DNA of 50,836 nucleotides from Branchiostoma floridae (GCF_000003815.2 NC_049994.1:12362702-12413537), one strand, 5' to 3'. Counted from the first letter of the stretch, positions 22,130-33,425 are shown. Notes: generated by a model from the sequence alone, not told the origin. Numbers and translations are program-made.

Positions 22130-22480
22130 AGTCTTGTACAGTAGATCTAGGCTGCATAAGACCTGACTGATGTAAGGTTTGATCCATTCATTGGAAAGGA
22201 CCCTTACCGGGGGTACTCATTTTGATAATTGTGGTAGGTTCTTTAATGTGCTCGAGGTGTGGCTGTCTTAAAACACAGAACCTCCAGATTTTTGTCTCCT
22301 CTGAAAGGACATTCTTTACGAAAGCTAGGTACTGATTTTTACCTGAGTGGAGTGGAGAAATAGGTTTATAGTGCCTTTATTTCTGCCCAAGGGCCAACAC
22401 GCATTACCTGCTGGTGATTCGAACCTAAACCTTTAGATTTGAGTCAACAACGTTAACCCCAAGACCACTAAATTGGACTG
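22130..22480 (-). repeat. tRNA-headed SINE, minus strand
   Basis: On the minus strand an A-box-like TTAGTGGTCTTGGGG (about 22460-22474) and a B-box-like GGTTCGAATCA (22415-22425) form a tRNA-like head. Downstream (lower coordinates) the body reads GAGGAGAC...TGGAGG, then GAGCACATTAAAGAACC and TTATC..AA..GAGTA. This body matches those at 37675-37775 and 47690-47760. Confidence 0.7.
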
Positions 22481-23329
22481 GACTGTATTTGGGAAACACA
22501 TACCTGTTTCTCAAAGCTGAAACAGTTGTGTGATTCAGGTCAGTTCTTCAGGCATATCATATCCACTAAAGCAAGGATGCAGGAGGCTCAGCTACATGTA
22601 GGCAGACAGACTCCCACTGGATCACTGCCTCTTGTTTTCTCCCAGTGAACCCCTCAAGTATGCAGGAAGGACCCGCTCCTCTTGCATGACCCCTTCCTTC
22701 TGGGGTGTCTAATCATGGCCATGCTTGGTGCATAACAATCAATTCAATTTTAAACATACTAAAAATTGGCATTCTAAGTTGTATTTTGGTCTTTCTCCTT
22801 GAACTTCAACGGTACATTAAGTTCCATTCTGAACTAGTCCACTACTCCGAACCAAAACAAACCTGTGTAAAGTGTGGGAAAGGTTGCCTGTGACCAGAAT
22901 TAATGCAAGAGGACAAGGGGAAACGTGCAATACCATAAAGCAACCATGACTTATCTATCTACCCGTGTAACATAACATGTCATCGGATGTGTGGACTGTG
23001 TATTTCACTCCTGCCTCCTGAGGTGTTCAAGTAGACTTGCTGATAGCCATAGCATCTGGAGTAAGGCTGCCTACTGGTTCCACAATAATATTTCAGGCAC
23101 AGGTCCAACATATCAAATGTCAGTGTTCTGGTACTGCACCTTAATAAAATCACACTCAACTCAAGGATATACAGTACTTCTTTTGTGCCTAAAATGTGCA
23201 TTTCTTACCACTCATATTTAAAGTTATCATTGTCATAAAGGATAAACCATCGTATGGGCATTGAAAAATCATGATTTGAGATCCTCTGACAAGAGTAGGC
23301 TCTTTTGCATGTCGAGATAACGAAAGTTC
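22481..23329. other. Non-coding sequence
   Basis: Short open frames only (up to about 76 codons). No element ends recognised. Confidence 0.45.
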
Positions 23330-23765
23330 AAGCACTGTAAAGTAACTCCTTACTGTTTGTGTCACCATTGAAGAGCACAGGTAAACTTTGTACCTGTACC
23401 TGTTTAATCTGAGCTGTTGAGGCTGCATTGTACATGAGATAAAGTAAGTTCAGGCACTGTAAGTTACACATATACAAATCATTTACTGTCTGTGTCATCC
23501 TTGAAGAGCACTGGTTATCTTGTTGGACTGCGTCATCATTGAAGAGCACAGGTCACCTTTTGTGCATGTACCTGTTTAATCTGGGCTGTTGAGGCTGCAC
23601 TATGTATGAGATAATGTATGTTCTGGCATTGTACACAAACCATTGACTGTTTGTGTCATCGTTGAAGACCACCTGTTATCTTGTTCGATTGTGTCATCAT
23701 TGAAGAGCACAGGTCACCTGTAGGTGAACTCCTGTACAAGTGTACCTGTCTAATCTGGGGTGCTG
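23330..23765 (+). repeat. Higher-order tandem repeat with GTGTCATCATTGAAGAGCAC core
   Basis: Five copies of the core start near 23359, 23492, 23530, 23653 and 23691. They alternate long (133, 124 bp) and short (37-38 bp) intervals, which indicates a dimeric unit of about 160-170 bp that was later multiplied. A second shared phrase, TACCTGTTTAATCTGRGCTG, recurs once per long unit. Confidence 0.8.
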
Positions 23766-23989
23766 AGGAACCAGAGACCTGTCAAAGCCATCACTACCAA
23801 TCAGCAATGGCATAAACAGAGCCTGACCATGCCTGGTTTAGGCATTCTCCCCGACTCCCCTGCCTCCTATAACTTCACCTCCACTGCCCACCCAGACTGG
23901 CTTCAACTGCCAAGGGTACAGACATTCAGACTTGATGTATGTCTTAATGTAAGACAGATGGTGGGAGTTAAGGGGTAGGAGATAATTGG

Positions 23990-24350
23990 TGTGGCAGACA
24001 ACTGTTGCTCTGTGCCAGAGTTGGTCTGAACAGGTCAGAAATACATCTGAGGTTTTCCTCATCTAAAGTTTGGGGGTTTGAGAGGAGTCACTATCCTTGA
24101 GTGTCCTTGAAGAAGGAAGGGCGTGATCTGTTGGTAAATGGTGTCTATCTGGTACTCTCCAAGCAGAGGTTAGGCACAAGACATAAAGAAAACGGTGCAA
24201 AATAGAAAGCCCGATTAATTGGAGTGGCAGACAACTGTTGCTCTGTGCCAGAGTCAGTCGGAACAGGCCAGAAATACAACCTAAGGATCATCTGAGGTTT
24301 TCCTCGTCTGAAGTTTTTGGGGTTTTTAGAGAAGTCACTGTCCTTGAATG
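23990..24350 (+). repeat. Direct duplication, unit about 125 bp, spacing about 232 bp
   Basis: GTGGCAGACAACTGTTGCTC, TGTGCCAGAGT, CAGAAATACA, ATCTGAGGTTTTCCTC and GTCCTTGA recur in order at 23990-24110 and 24222-24345. Between them is a lone CTCCAAGCAGAGGTTAGGC, a MITE terminus seen elsewhere in the window. Confidence 0.75.
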
Positions 24351-24429
24351 ACTTGATGGAGAAAGAGCATATGAGGGGAAATGCCTTAACTATAGTTTCT
24401 ATAATTGCTGCATTTCTCCAATAAAAATG

Positions 24430-24800
24430 ATTTCTGAATTTGATTATAAAACCATGATTCAAGAAATAGGAACTTTTACACGAACCGAAGTTTATCAAAA
24501 ACAACTACTGTGTGGCCTAAGGGCCATAGGGCGTCACCTTCCTGTACACCAGAAGGATATTTTAAACTTTTATAAGTTGTGATATAAAATTATGATTAAA
24601 GAAATAACAGCTGTGGCAAGAACCTAAGCTTATACAAAACAATTACTGTGTGGCCCAAGGGCTATAGGAATGAAGATGGTCACCTCCTTATATAGCAGAA
24701 GTAGTTGGAAGCATATCTTAATCTTTTATGAGTTGAAGTTAAAAATATGATTCAAGAATTAAGAGCTGTTTCAAGAACCAAAGCTTATCCTAGACATCCT
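24430..24800 (+). repeat. Tandem repeat, about 145-bp unit, 2.5 copies
   Basis: ATGATTCAAGAAAT...AAGAACC.AAGCTTAT...ACTGTGTGGCC.AAGGGC.ATAGG recurs starting near 24450, 24592 and 24745. The third copy is truncated before the TGTGTGGCC part. Confidence 0.75.
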
Positions 24801-25619
24801 CCAACTGTCTCGTCATAACACTTAAAATTCAGAAGGAATCTTCTTATAATGATGATAGATTACTGTTCTCCTCGGTTGAACTCCGTGTTGGGGTCCTTGA
24901 GGTGCCCTTGCTTCGCTCTGATATTCACACAAAATGTCATCAGGAAACTTCCCTAACTACAGGATATGATGGAAATAATGTGTAATCAGATGTTGGTGTC
25001 ATGTAGGCTCTAGTAATATCATACATATTGTACATATGAACGAACACTATCATTAGTATTCTTTGGTGATAAGGCTTTCTTGTCACTGTCAGTTGACGAA
25101 AGGTATGCCATAGCATGAGAAGTTGATTATTAAGTGCAATTGTTAATGCATATGTCTTATTGGTGATGTGATGATAAAATCTTTTCTTTTCAATGTCAAT
25201 AGTATACTACTAATCACTTAAAGGAATATGCAATAAAGATCGTTGTCATTAATTTCATGTGTGTTAGTGTTTATGTGGAAAAGAGATTTCCTTACCGTTC
25301 TGTATATTTAATTCTGATGGGTTTTTGCGATGTTAAGTATATACTTTTTATGAAATTAGAATTCTGCTTTGTTTTTATGAATTATTACGGTTATCCCTTC
25401 TGTCACAAGATCTGATTTCCAAAGGAGTACATTTAAGACCTTAGTTTCTTACTTCTTACTTTTTCCCACATGCTGCCAGATTTATGTATCAGAAGAATTA
25501 AATATCTTTTCCAGGTGACTTCAATCACTGTTTTTAAACCACAAAAGGTTGTGCTGTAAAACAAAAAACCAGCTCTGACTGAAAAATCCACCCCACAGCC
25601 CTGCGACTGAGTAGCAAAC
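24801..25619. other. AT-rich non-coding sequence
   Basis: No gene or element recognised. Confidence 0.5.
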
Positions 25620-25860
25620 CAGGGGCAAAGGTTGTCCGATCCTCCCTTATGTAAGCTGACTGCCGTGCCTCATGCCGTGAGCTCGCTTTGTGTGAACGCG
25701 CCAGATGGAGTAATTGCAGCAGCTTTTATTGGCAACAAAATGCATGAAAGCATGTTGTGATGAGGTGCGGTGGTAGTCCATACTACACATTTGCCCTGAA
25801 CAGTGTGTGGGACTTTGGGGTGGCTGTGGGGTTTGTTGTTGTTGGAGAGACTGGCAGCAG
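25620..25860. promoter_or_regulatory. Unique high-complexity patch, candidate regulatory DNA
   Basis: GC content is higher than in the flanks. A block containing GCGCCAGATGG, GTAATTGCAGCAG and TTATTGGCAAC (E-box, homeodomain and NFI-like half-sites) is packed into about 60 bp near 25700-25740. The role is inferred from composition only. Confidence 0.15.
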
Positions 25861-26904
25861 GGTGGATTATTTATATAGCACAGTTGTGCTTTAAGGTGAG
25901 CCCTCCATCTGTTAAACTAGACCTACTTCCACAGGTTTGGGTTACAGGTAAATAGGGGATAAATCCAGGGTGGATTGGGGGCTAAATATCCAATACTGGC
26001 TCAGAAGAGCCTTGGAGACTGAAAAATGTGCAGTGGAAAATGGTGTGTAAATATGAGATTGGCTGTGAGATAAGGCTTAAGTGCATACTGTTTTATAGCA
26101 CTATGAATCATGAAATGTTTGTGGTTTTCGCATAAACTAGATGGTATAACCGCAGACTTAATCAAGATACCACTAATTCTTCCTTCCTACCACAGAATTG
26201 TGTATTTAGTGCCTGCAAACTTCAGTCAATTTTGCAACCAGAAGCCTGGTAGAAAGATGAAATTGCTAAAATAGTCACCCACTATTTGACAAGAATTTCA
26301 GATTGTACTAAGTATCCCCCAAATACAGCTTGTCACCCATTTAAGAAGGGACTTGTGTATGAAATTAATATGGGGCTGGTGACAAGGGGATGAGGATCAC
26401 TCATCATCCATCAAATCCTACTTGTCTGTGACAGGGAGAAATTTGTGTTGTGTGTTCCACCTGTTATGCATTGTAACCTCTGTTCAGATTATTTATTTAC
26501 AGATCAGTCCAATACATTTGCATTTGTACAGTATTGTTTTATCACAAAGATGAGTACCACAATACAAATGTACTTCACTTTGTACAGCAAGAATACAATT
26601 TCTATAAATATGTAAATCATATTTTACTGGAGAGATAAATATAGAAATTATGTATTGAAATAGAATACACAAATTGTACTCTTTTGAGCACAGCTTGCCT
26701 TGAGTGAACAGACTTGAGACTTGCTAAATAGCACAATTTTGAGTTACTCTCCCTGTAATCTTGGTTAAGCCCCCTTGCCAGTTGCTTCAGGGATTGCTTT
26801 GCAACTGCTGAGCAAGCAATAATTTGACAGGTCACTCAATAAATTTCATAGGCAAAGAACAAATATTTTACTTTTTGTATGTGCTTTGTTTTTCAAATCA
26901 TACT
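25861..26904. other. AT-rich non-coding sequence
   Basis: No gene is supported. The short minus-strand frame at 26617-26835 is not recognised. Confidence 0.5.
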
Positions 26905-27030
26905 TTAACCTTTCGCATCATATTCTTATTATGAAAGGTTAGACAAGGTTATACAAATCCAGTTTTTGTCGCTGTACGGTCGCTTGTCCATTATCGAATG
27001 CCGACCAATGGAAAGAGGCCTTAGCTAATT
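26905..27030 (+). repeat. Left copy of a direct repeat flanking a hAT-like element
   Basis: Shares with 28332-28447, in the same orientation, TTAACCT..TTGCATCAT, TTATTATGAAA, CAAGGTTA.ACAAA.CCAGTT, TTTTGT.GCT and GCGGCCTTAGCTAATTA-like blocks. The element at 27071-28329 lies between them. Confidence 0.7.
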
Positions 27031-27705
27031 AAGTAATTATCCAGCTTATTCTAATTATCCAAATCAATCTCAGTGTTCTCACCAGGCCTTTTCAGCATAG
27101 CGGGCCGATACGCTGTGGGCTGGAAAAATGACGCTGTAAAAAGCCCGCTACGCTGTATTTTCACCCAGCGTAGCGGCCAAAAAATGGGGGAAAACTGGAA
27201 AAATACCGTACTAAAAATACGAAAGCACGTGCCAAGCACGCGCCTCCGCTGTTTCAGGAAGTTTCAGCTCGAAGGGAGGTGTTTTACAGCACCCCGCGTA
27301 CCGCTATCTCGCAGCCCCCACCCAGGACCGCCCCTTGCGCGGCGTGCGTTCTGTATACTGTAAACAGAGAACCGGCACAAAACTTGTAAAAAGTTTCGGT
27401 TCAAGTCCGGTCAAAATCGGAACGGCAAGAAACGCTTCTTGGACTTGCACAAAACTAGCACTTGTATATATTCCCTTTTATGTTGCAGTATACTTGTAAA
27501 TCATCTAAAACCTTCCAAAGATCGAGAAATTTGCGTTGAGAAATGACGAAAAACATCGTGCCTGCATGCATGCAAACAGCTAGCGGTAATGGCGGCGAAA
27601 ACATCGTAAAATCTCGCAAAAAATTCTCGCGAGATCTGATGCGTCTCTGTGACGTCAGGGGAAACTAGCGATCTCATTGGTTTAGGCAAAGACTTTAGGA
27701 TAAAC

Positions 27706-27735
27706 AAGGAGCTTATATTGAGATATAAGCTCCTT
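27706..27735. repeat. Perfect 13-bp hairpin inside the hAT-like element
   Basis: AAGGAGCTTATAT and ATATAAGCTCCTT are separated by only TGAG. Confidence 0.85.
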
Positions 27736-27931
27736 GGGATAAACAACAGCAGCGACCGCCATTTTTGGAGCAAATTTTACCGTATTTTACCCCGAAAATT
27801 TCTGCCGTTTTGGAGATTTTGCGGGCCCAAAACTCATATCAAAAGGAAGCAAAGGTATTCTTGTTGTTTTTACGTCCAACACCCCTTATGTGAACGCATT
27901 ATTCGTCCGCCGATCGCGAACTTGAAAGTCG

Positions 27932-27950
27932 GCCGGGGATTCCCCGGCCC
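27932..27950. repeat. GC-only hairpin inside the hAT-like element
   Basis: GGCCGGGGA and TCCCCGGCC are separated by one base. Confidence 0.7.
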
Positions 27951-28263
27951 CGGGCCGTGCCGAGCACATGTTTCTGCGTGTTTTGTTCTTTCTGTTTACG
28001 ATGAAAAAAAATACGATGAAAACAGAGACTGTCAAAGTTGTTTATCTAGATAAAGTTGGTGGCAAACCGGACAATATTTATTAAAGTACTGTTGAGCTGA
28101 GTAAAGTATGTTGTTTATGAGTTTTTAGTTGTCTTTGATGCTTTGACTCAAAGTATCGTTACGTCAAACTGCTACAATTATCGTATATATGCCCCTAAAA
28201 ACTGATACAATAAGCCTTCTGAATAGCCTAAAATGCAAGTGCTTCCGGGGGGCTTGGACCCCG

Positions 28264-28287
28264 CCGGGGGCCTTCGGCGGCCCCCGG
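28264..28287. repeat. GC hairpin near the right end of the hAT-like element
   Basis: CCGGGGGCC pairs with GGCCCCCGG across the 6-base loop TTCGGC. It lies 42 bp from the right terminus, so it could be a sub-terminal structural motif. Confidence 0.75.
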
Positions 28288-28331
28288 ACCCCTGCCCGAC
28301 GCTGTGAAAAATTCCTGGTGAGAACACTGAA

Positions 28332-28447
28332 TCTTTAACCTCTTGCATCATCTTATTATTATGAAATCAAGGTTACACAAACCAGTTTTTGTTGCTATAC
28401 AGTTGCGCAGCAATTGCTGTCCAGTGAAAAGCGGCCTTAGCTAATTA
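28332..28447 (+). repeat. Right copy of the direct repeat flanking the hAT-like element
   Basis: Partner of 26905-27030. The two copies are clearly diverged, so the duplication is older than or independent of the transposon, whose target duplication is still perfect. Confidence 0.7.
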
Positions 28448-29209
28448 TCCGGCCACGTTTTCAATATCTTGTCTTGAGTGATGACCAGTCCAGTGGCCGG
28501 AGTCAGATGGATGGAGGATATGATCTCTCTGGCGCCAAAGTCTCGTCTTCCTGAGCCCGCAAGACGGGAGGGGAATCGGCGAGCGAAGGCAGTCGATGCT
28601 CGTATCTGCTCGCCTATTAATATTACGACAGGGTGAAGAATACGGAGGGATTTTGTCCTTGATATGCTTAAGATTGGCTGTTATATTGGCTAAGGAGAAA
28701 GTGGGCATGAGTTAAATGGTTCTTTGGTGTTCAATTTGAATTGAGGTAGCATGAAAATGGATATTTGGAGAGAGTGTGATATATGTGCATGTGGTACCAA
28801 TAGTATTAGGTTAGCAGAATGGGAAGATAATATTGAAGAATTGATTCTGCTGTAGCTATATTGGAGTAAGGACCTTGTCCTTTGGCCATGTACATAAATT
28901 CACATTTGTGTAGTTGATTATACTGTGAATATTAAAATGTACACATTCACAGTGGTTTTCTTAATTTTCATAAAGTCATGGTGCCGCACATATGCTATAG
29001 TAAATGTATTTCCAACATATAACATATAACTACTTTCCTACAGAATAGCATGAACTGCAAACTTAAAACAATGCATTTGTATCCACTTTTACTGTAAAAT
29101 CCAGACCAGACCATGCAAAAAAAAAGAGAATCTACAGTAGAATAAGGACTGGAAAGGAAATGTTGGGAGGATTGGAATGCTGTTGTGATTACAGTGGTTG
29201 GGAAGTTGG
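28448..29209. other. Unique sequence without a supported gene
   Basis: Positions 28450-28690 are GC-balanced with CpG and an unrecognised 87-codon minus-strand frame. The remainder is AT-rich. Confidence 0.45.
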
Positions 29210-29925
29210 TTTAACAAGGAAATGTATCGCTAGTTCTGTGGTTTTCCAATGGTGCAGATGCTTGCAGTGATAGCTGCTGTGGTTTGACATCCTTCTACGA
29301 GTTCCTGAGTGTGCGCGATTTTATTTCTGTTGGTCAGAAAGCAATAGATAAGAAATCCTCTAAAAGCCAATATATGCTGATGGCATGATATCTTCATTTT
29401 ACAATAAAATGTATCTATTTTACTAGTAGTGTGTTTCGAGGGGTGCTAATACTTGTTGCTGTGGTTAGATGTTAATCTACTTGTTCCCAAGTGTACGTCA
29501 CTTTATTCCTGTTGGTCAGAAAACAGGAGATAAAAAGTCCAGTTTTAAAAGCCAGTACACACTGATTGCACAATCTCTTCATTTTACAAGGAAATGTATT
29601 TCTAGTTCTGTGTTTTTCCTGTGGTGCCAGCTAATGCTTGTTGTTGCTGTGGTTAGATGTTAACCTACTAGTTCCTGAGTGTACGCCATTTTATTCCTGG
29701 CTGTAGGTCAGTGAATAGGATTACTTCATTTTACAAGGAAAGGTATCTCTAGTTTTACGTTCTTCCATGGGTGAAGACACCTGTAGCTGTGGTTAGATGT
29801 TAATCTACTCTTGTTCCTGAGTGTAGAGCCACTCCATTCGTGTTGGCCAGAAAGCAGGAGATATAAACCTTGTTCCAAAACCCACTACACACTGATTGCA
29901 GGATTACTTCATTTTAAATGCAAAT
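29210..29925 (+). repeat. Four-copy tandem repeat, period about 145-190 bp
   Basis: AAGGAAATGTATC.CTAGTTCTGTG, GCTGTGGTTAGATGTTAATC, TAGTTCCTGAGTGTACGCCA and TTCATTTTACAAGG recur in order. The GAGTGTACG-like mark lies near 29308, 29488, 29676 and 29819. Copy 3 has lost about 40 bp in its second half. Confidence 0.8.
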
Positions 29926-31003
29926 GCCGATGCACAGTTGGTTAAGATGACCGAACCCAGTCAGTGCTATCACCCAATCTCCGCCTGAGAGAGGAAGGAA
30001 AGTGTTAACATTCCCGGTAGTTTCTTATCTGCGTGCTGTAAACCCTTAAGTGGACGGTTGGGTGGACTCTATCTGGGCTGTTTTGCCCGTTGAGTGGTCA
30101 CTAAAGGCTTGGTCGTGCTTTGAAGTTGCTTCAGGGCTGGGGTTGTGGCACAGAACGGGATCAGATAATACGGAATAAGAGGATAAAGGATGGCAGTTAG
30201 GCTCAGCAGAAATTTGCATCCCTCAGAAGGCAGTTGTAAGTGACAGTGTGTGACGTACTTGAGCGATGTGCTAACGTGTGGGTACAATTAGGCAAAGCAC
30301 ATACAGTTAGGAGTATACTCAAAATTCATTTATCTTCGCTGGGTTTGTGCTGTGTTTTAAGTGAGTAGTTGTAGCACTTCTGTATTATATGAGAAACGTA
30401 TATTGGCGGGGTCATGAATTTTCATTGGAGAGGTCACTTGAACACTTTGTTCCATCATCAACATATCAACATTTACCGTACTTTGATAAGCCAGTCGCTT
30501 TTTAAACATTCTAAAAATTATTTGCAAGAGCTTCATAGTTCATACTTGTCATAGAGAAATAGGCAACAGTATGTTATCTATGATGTGTTATCTGCTTTAG
30601 ACCATGGATCTTGAGGTAAATGATTGTATTTGCAATCAGATAACTGCTACCTGGTTACAAGAGGTACAAGAGATGGTCAATCTGATAGTGAAAATCATGA
30701 CATGTTCAGCTTACAACTGTTCATGGTTAAGCAATATTGGGTATTCAAGCATATAATAAGATACCATCTTGCTTACTCTTTGCAGTCTGTCTCTTTTTAC
30801 TTATAAACATCCACACACTTATCCCAACACAACTGTGACTGTAATGTAAATGTTTAGCAAGGATGGAGGTATAGGTTACCATTATCTTTGTTGTTATTAC
30901 TAGTACATGTGCATTAACAGTCTATACAGTTCCATTTTGTGCTTAGTATTCTGTATACACGGCGAGGTTTGAGTTAAGCACAGCTTTCAGACTGTAGAAA
31001 CAG
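29926..31003. other. Non-coding sequence
   Basis: No gene, RNA or element was recognised. Confidence 0.5.
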
Positions 31004-31210
31004 GTGTGTAACGAGACCCTTTTCTGTATCAACTGTACGATGTGCACAGACAGTTCAAGTGGTTTAATGTACATAGGGAATGACAGGTTTGATTGTGATG
31101 ATTGTGTCGGGGTGTACAAGTCTGTCAAGTTCCTGTTTGCCCATTCAGATGGTGTCTTGACGAGACTGGTTGGAATATTAAGAAAGCCTGACTACCTACA
31201 GCGGTCTGAA
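31004..31210 (+). CDS. Candidate exon with LIM-like cysteine spacing
   Basis: The open segment follows AAACAG (AG at 31002-31003) and ends before GTATGA (31211). It has no ATG at its start and an in-frame TAG at 30995-30997, so it could only be an internal exon or a relic. Residues 8-34 follow C-x2-C-x2-C-x16-C-x2-C, the spacing of the second half of a LIM zinc-binding domain. The His expected three residues before the first Cys is Thr. The rest (VKFLFAHSDGVLTRLVGILR and on) is not recognised. The pyrimidine tract is poor, and the match may be chance. Confidence 0.15.
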
Positions 31211-31298
31211 GTATGATTGCAAATGATACACTTGTACTTGACCATTGACGTTTGATTCAGCTATAATCTTATGGTCTGTCTGGCAGGTAGTTCACAAT

Positions 31299-31480
31299 CA
31301 GGGCTCTCTCCAGGACCCATCTCTTTATCCCAGGACGAAAATTTGGTTGCTGGGAGGGACACAAATTTCAACCCACCTGTCATAAATCTGAACTTCATGA
31401 CATGATGTTGATGAAATGTATTTTCATAATCTTGAAATGGCGGATTTAATAATGAAAGTGACCGACATGGGTTCTCGAAC
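31299..31480 (-). repeat. Reverse copy of the GCAGCCCTG-ended dispersed repeat
   Basis: It starts CAGGGCTCTCTCCAGGACCC and continues GACGAAAATTTG, which is the reverse complement of the right end of the copy at 15690-16021. This gives both orientations in one window. Confidence 0.6.
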
Positions 31481-31833
31481 AATTAGAGTGGGACAGAAAA
31501 TGTAATGCTGAAGAAAGCACAGTTCAAATATATTCTGTTTGATATTTGTTGTTGATTATTATGTATATTGCGAGACTAATGTAGTCTTTTTTTCCTCTCT
31601 CTATTTTTCCGGTCCTCTGCGGTTGTGCCGACGTCATCCCACAATTCAACATTATCCTGATTGGTGACGCGCTGCTTCTAATTATGATGCTTGGCTTTGG
31701 ATCATACAGGTACGTTCACCATGTTCCTAAATGTTGGTACAAACAATGTAGTATACTGATGTTAAATGTTGACCTGTATATGTATCGTTAGTTCACCTTT
31801 ATCTGTTGGGTAACCTACTTTAACAACACGGTA
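31481..31833. other. Non-coding stretch with one exon-like segment
   Basis: Near 31630-31707 a frame (IPQFNIILIGDALLLIMMLG) ends at CATACAG/GTACGT. However, there is no AG between the pyrimidine tract and the frame, so no acceptor can be proposed. Confidence 0.3.
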
Positions 31834-32205
31834 CAGGGCTCGAAATACTGGGTGCATGTGCACCCAGATGCACCCAAAATTGGAGCTGTGCACCCAATTA
31901 TTTTCTGTGGGTGCACAGGGTGCACCCAAATATTTTCTTACGTTTATGTATGTTAAGATATCAAAGTATACTATACTAAGTATACATCTGATTTTTTACA
32001 TCATATTCTTGACATCTAAGTGTTAGAAAGATAATAAAAATGTCTGTCATTGTACTTGTTTAAGAATTTGATAGCTTTTAACTAAGTTTTACCATTAGGT
32101 TATTACTTAAATTTAAGTGGTGCACGCAAAATTTTTTTGGTGCACCCAATTTTTTAAGCTGGGTGCACCAGTGCACCTAATCCCAAAAATGAATTTCGAG
32201 CCCTG
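31834..32205. mobile_element. Non-autonomous hAT-like element (372 bp)
   Basis: The termini CAGGGCTCGAAAT and ATTTCGAGCCCTG are perfect 13-bp inverted repeats. They are flanked by a 5-bp duplication CGGTA (31829-31833 and 32206-32210). The sub-terminal phrase GGGTGCAC/GTGCACCC occurs many times in both orientations. The AT-rich core is unrelated to the other hAT-like elements here. Confidence 0.85.
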
Positions 32206-33425
32206 CGGTATTTAGGTATATCAAGTAAACAAATAGTGTTTTCAAATTCCAATATTTTAAAATCATCGTCTGTTGACGTAATATCTCTGAAAACAACAAA
32301 TAAAGGCTACCCACAGATACAAGGGAACTGGTATTACTGATGTTTATCTTTTTACGCTGTGGTCTTACAAACTGTCCATTTTGTTCCATCATCAATTTGA
32401 CATGTATAATCTTGTGTAACTGTGGTATTTTAAGTTGAGAGTCATGTGGTTGTGTTGCCTAGTAGTTGACTGAAACTATATTTGTATGCTACTGTTTGAC
32501 TTTTTATGGAATACTCTTAACTGTAACTCGCAGGGTTGATACAGAATTAGAAACTGCAAGATGAGGCATAAAGATATGACTATATTGTTCAGCAGGGGTT
32601 TTGCGATGCCTGGATGTTCAGCAGGGGTTTTGCGATGCCTGGAGAGAGAAACGGCGAACTTGTGTATTGGCGCCAGATGGCACGATCACAGTGTGCTAAA
32701 AACGTTTATATGAGTGTGATTGTTAAAGTGCACCTGCTGTCGAGCTGTATCTAGTACTTAAAATAACTGCAAAAGTATGGTTTTTGTGAAGTGATGACTA
32801 GTGATTAGATGGCCCCACCTGTATTTCGCTTTCCAGCTGTTTCTCAATCATTGGGAACAAGAAAAGGTGATTTTTAAGGATTTCCAAGGGCTATACAATT
32901 TAGTGCCAAGGGGAATAGAAGAAGACATACCAGTGTTTATTGTTGGAGAATTGTGATTGAAAAGAGCCATAACAAAGTTTCCTTACTGTCCCTTCCTTTT
33001 TTTGAATACTAAAGCCCTAGCCTGATTAAACCCTGCTTACAGTGTCCCGCCTAATGTCTAGCTAGCCGGGAAGGGTCCAGTTAAACTTAAAGCGGGGTTT
33101 GTACTATTATACAGTTTAGCATTATACACCCATTGTGTAATTTATGTAATATGAATGACATGTTTGTATGTCACAAGTGTGATAAATTGTCCAAAATACT
33201 TACCGGTCTTCCGCTCGTGTGTAAACTAAGTTACATTTAAGTTAAGTATCTGGCTTGAATTCGTAACCAAAAGTATTGCACTAATTGACTTTTCCTTGAA
33301 ACAAGCTAAAAATACCTTCGACTTTAAGTAGTTCAAAATCAGTTTTGAAAACCTGTCTCCATTCATTATGACCAGTTGGTCCATATGAATAGTTTCACAC
33401 ACAAAACCTTGTGAGCTATATTCGA
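32206..33425. other. AT-rich non-coding sequence
   Basis: Apart from the 29-bp duplication at 32587-32643, no feature is supported. Confidence 0.5.
32587..32643 (+). repeat. Exact tandem duplication, 29-bp unit
   Basis: Two adjacent copies of GTTCAGCAGGGGTTTTGCGA followed by TGCCTGGA start at 32587 and 32616 with no mismatch. This is a very recent event. Confidence 0.95.

Larger units (their letters stand above)
27071..28329. mobile_element. Non-autonomous hAT-like element, 1.26 kb
   Basis: The termini CAGTGTTCTCACCAGG and CCTGGTGAGAACACTG are perfect 16-bp inverted repeats. They are flanked by a 5-bp duplication AATCT (27066-27070 and 28330-28334). The interior is GC- and CpG-rich and holds several strong hairpins. 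The longest frame (27649-28053, 134 codons) shows no transposase features I recognise. The GC-rich interior inside an AT-rich host suggests either captured sequence or selection for structure. Confidence 0.8.

Noticed and set aside
31630-31707. Hydrophobic open segment ending at CATACAG/GTACGT
   Set aside because: No AG exists between the pyrimidine tract and the frame, so no acceptor can be proposed.
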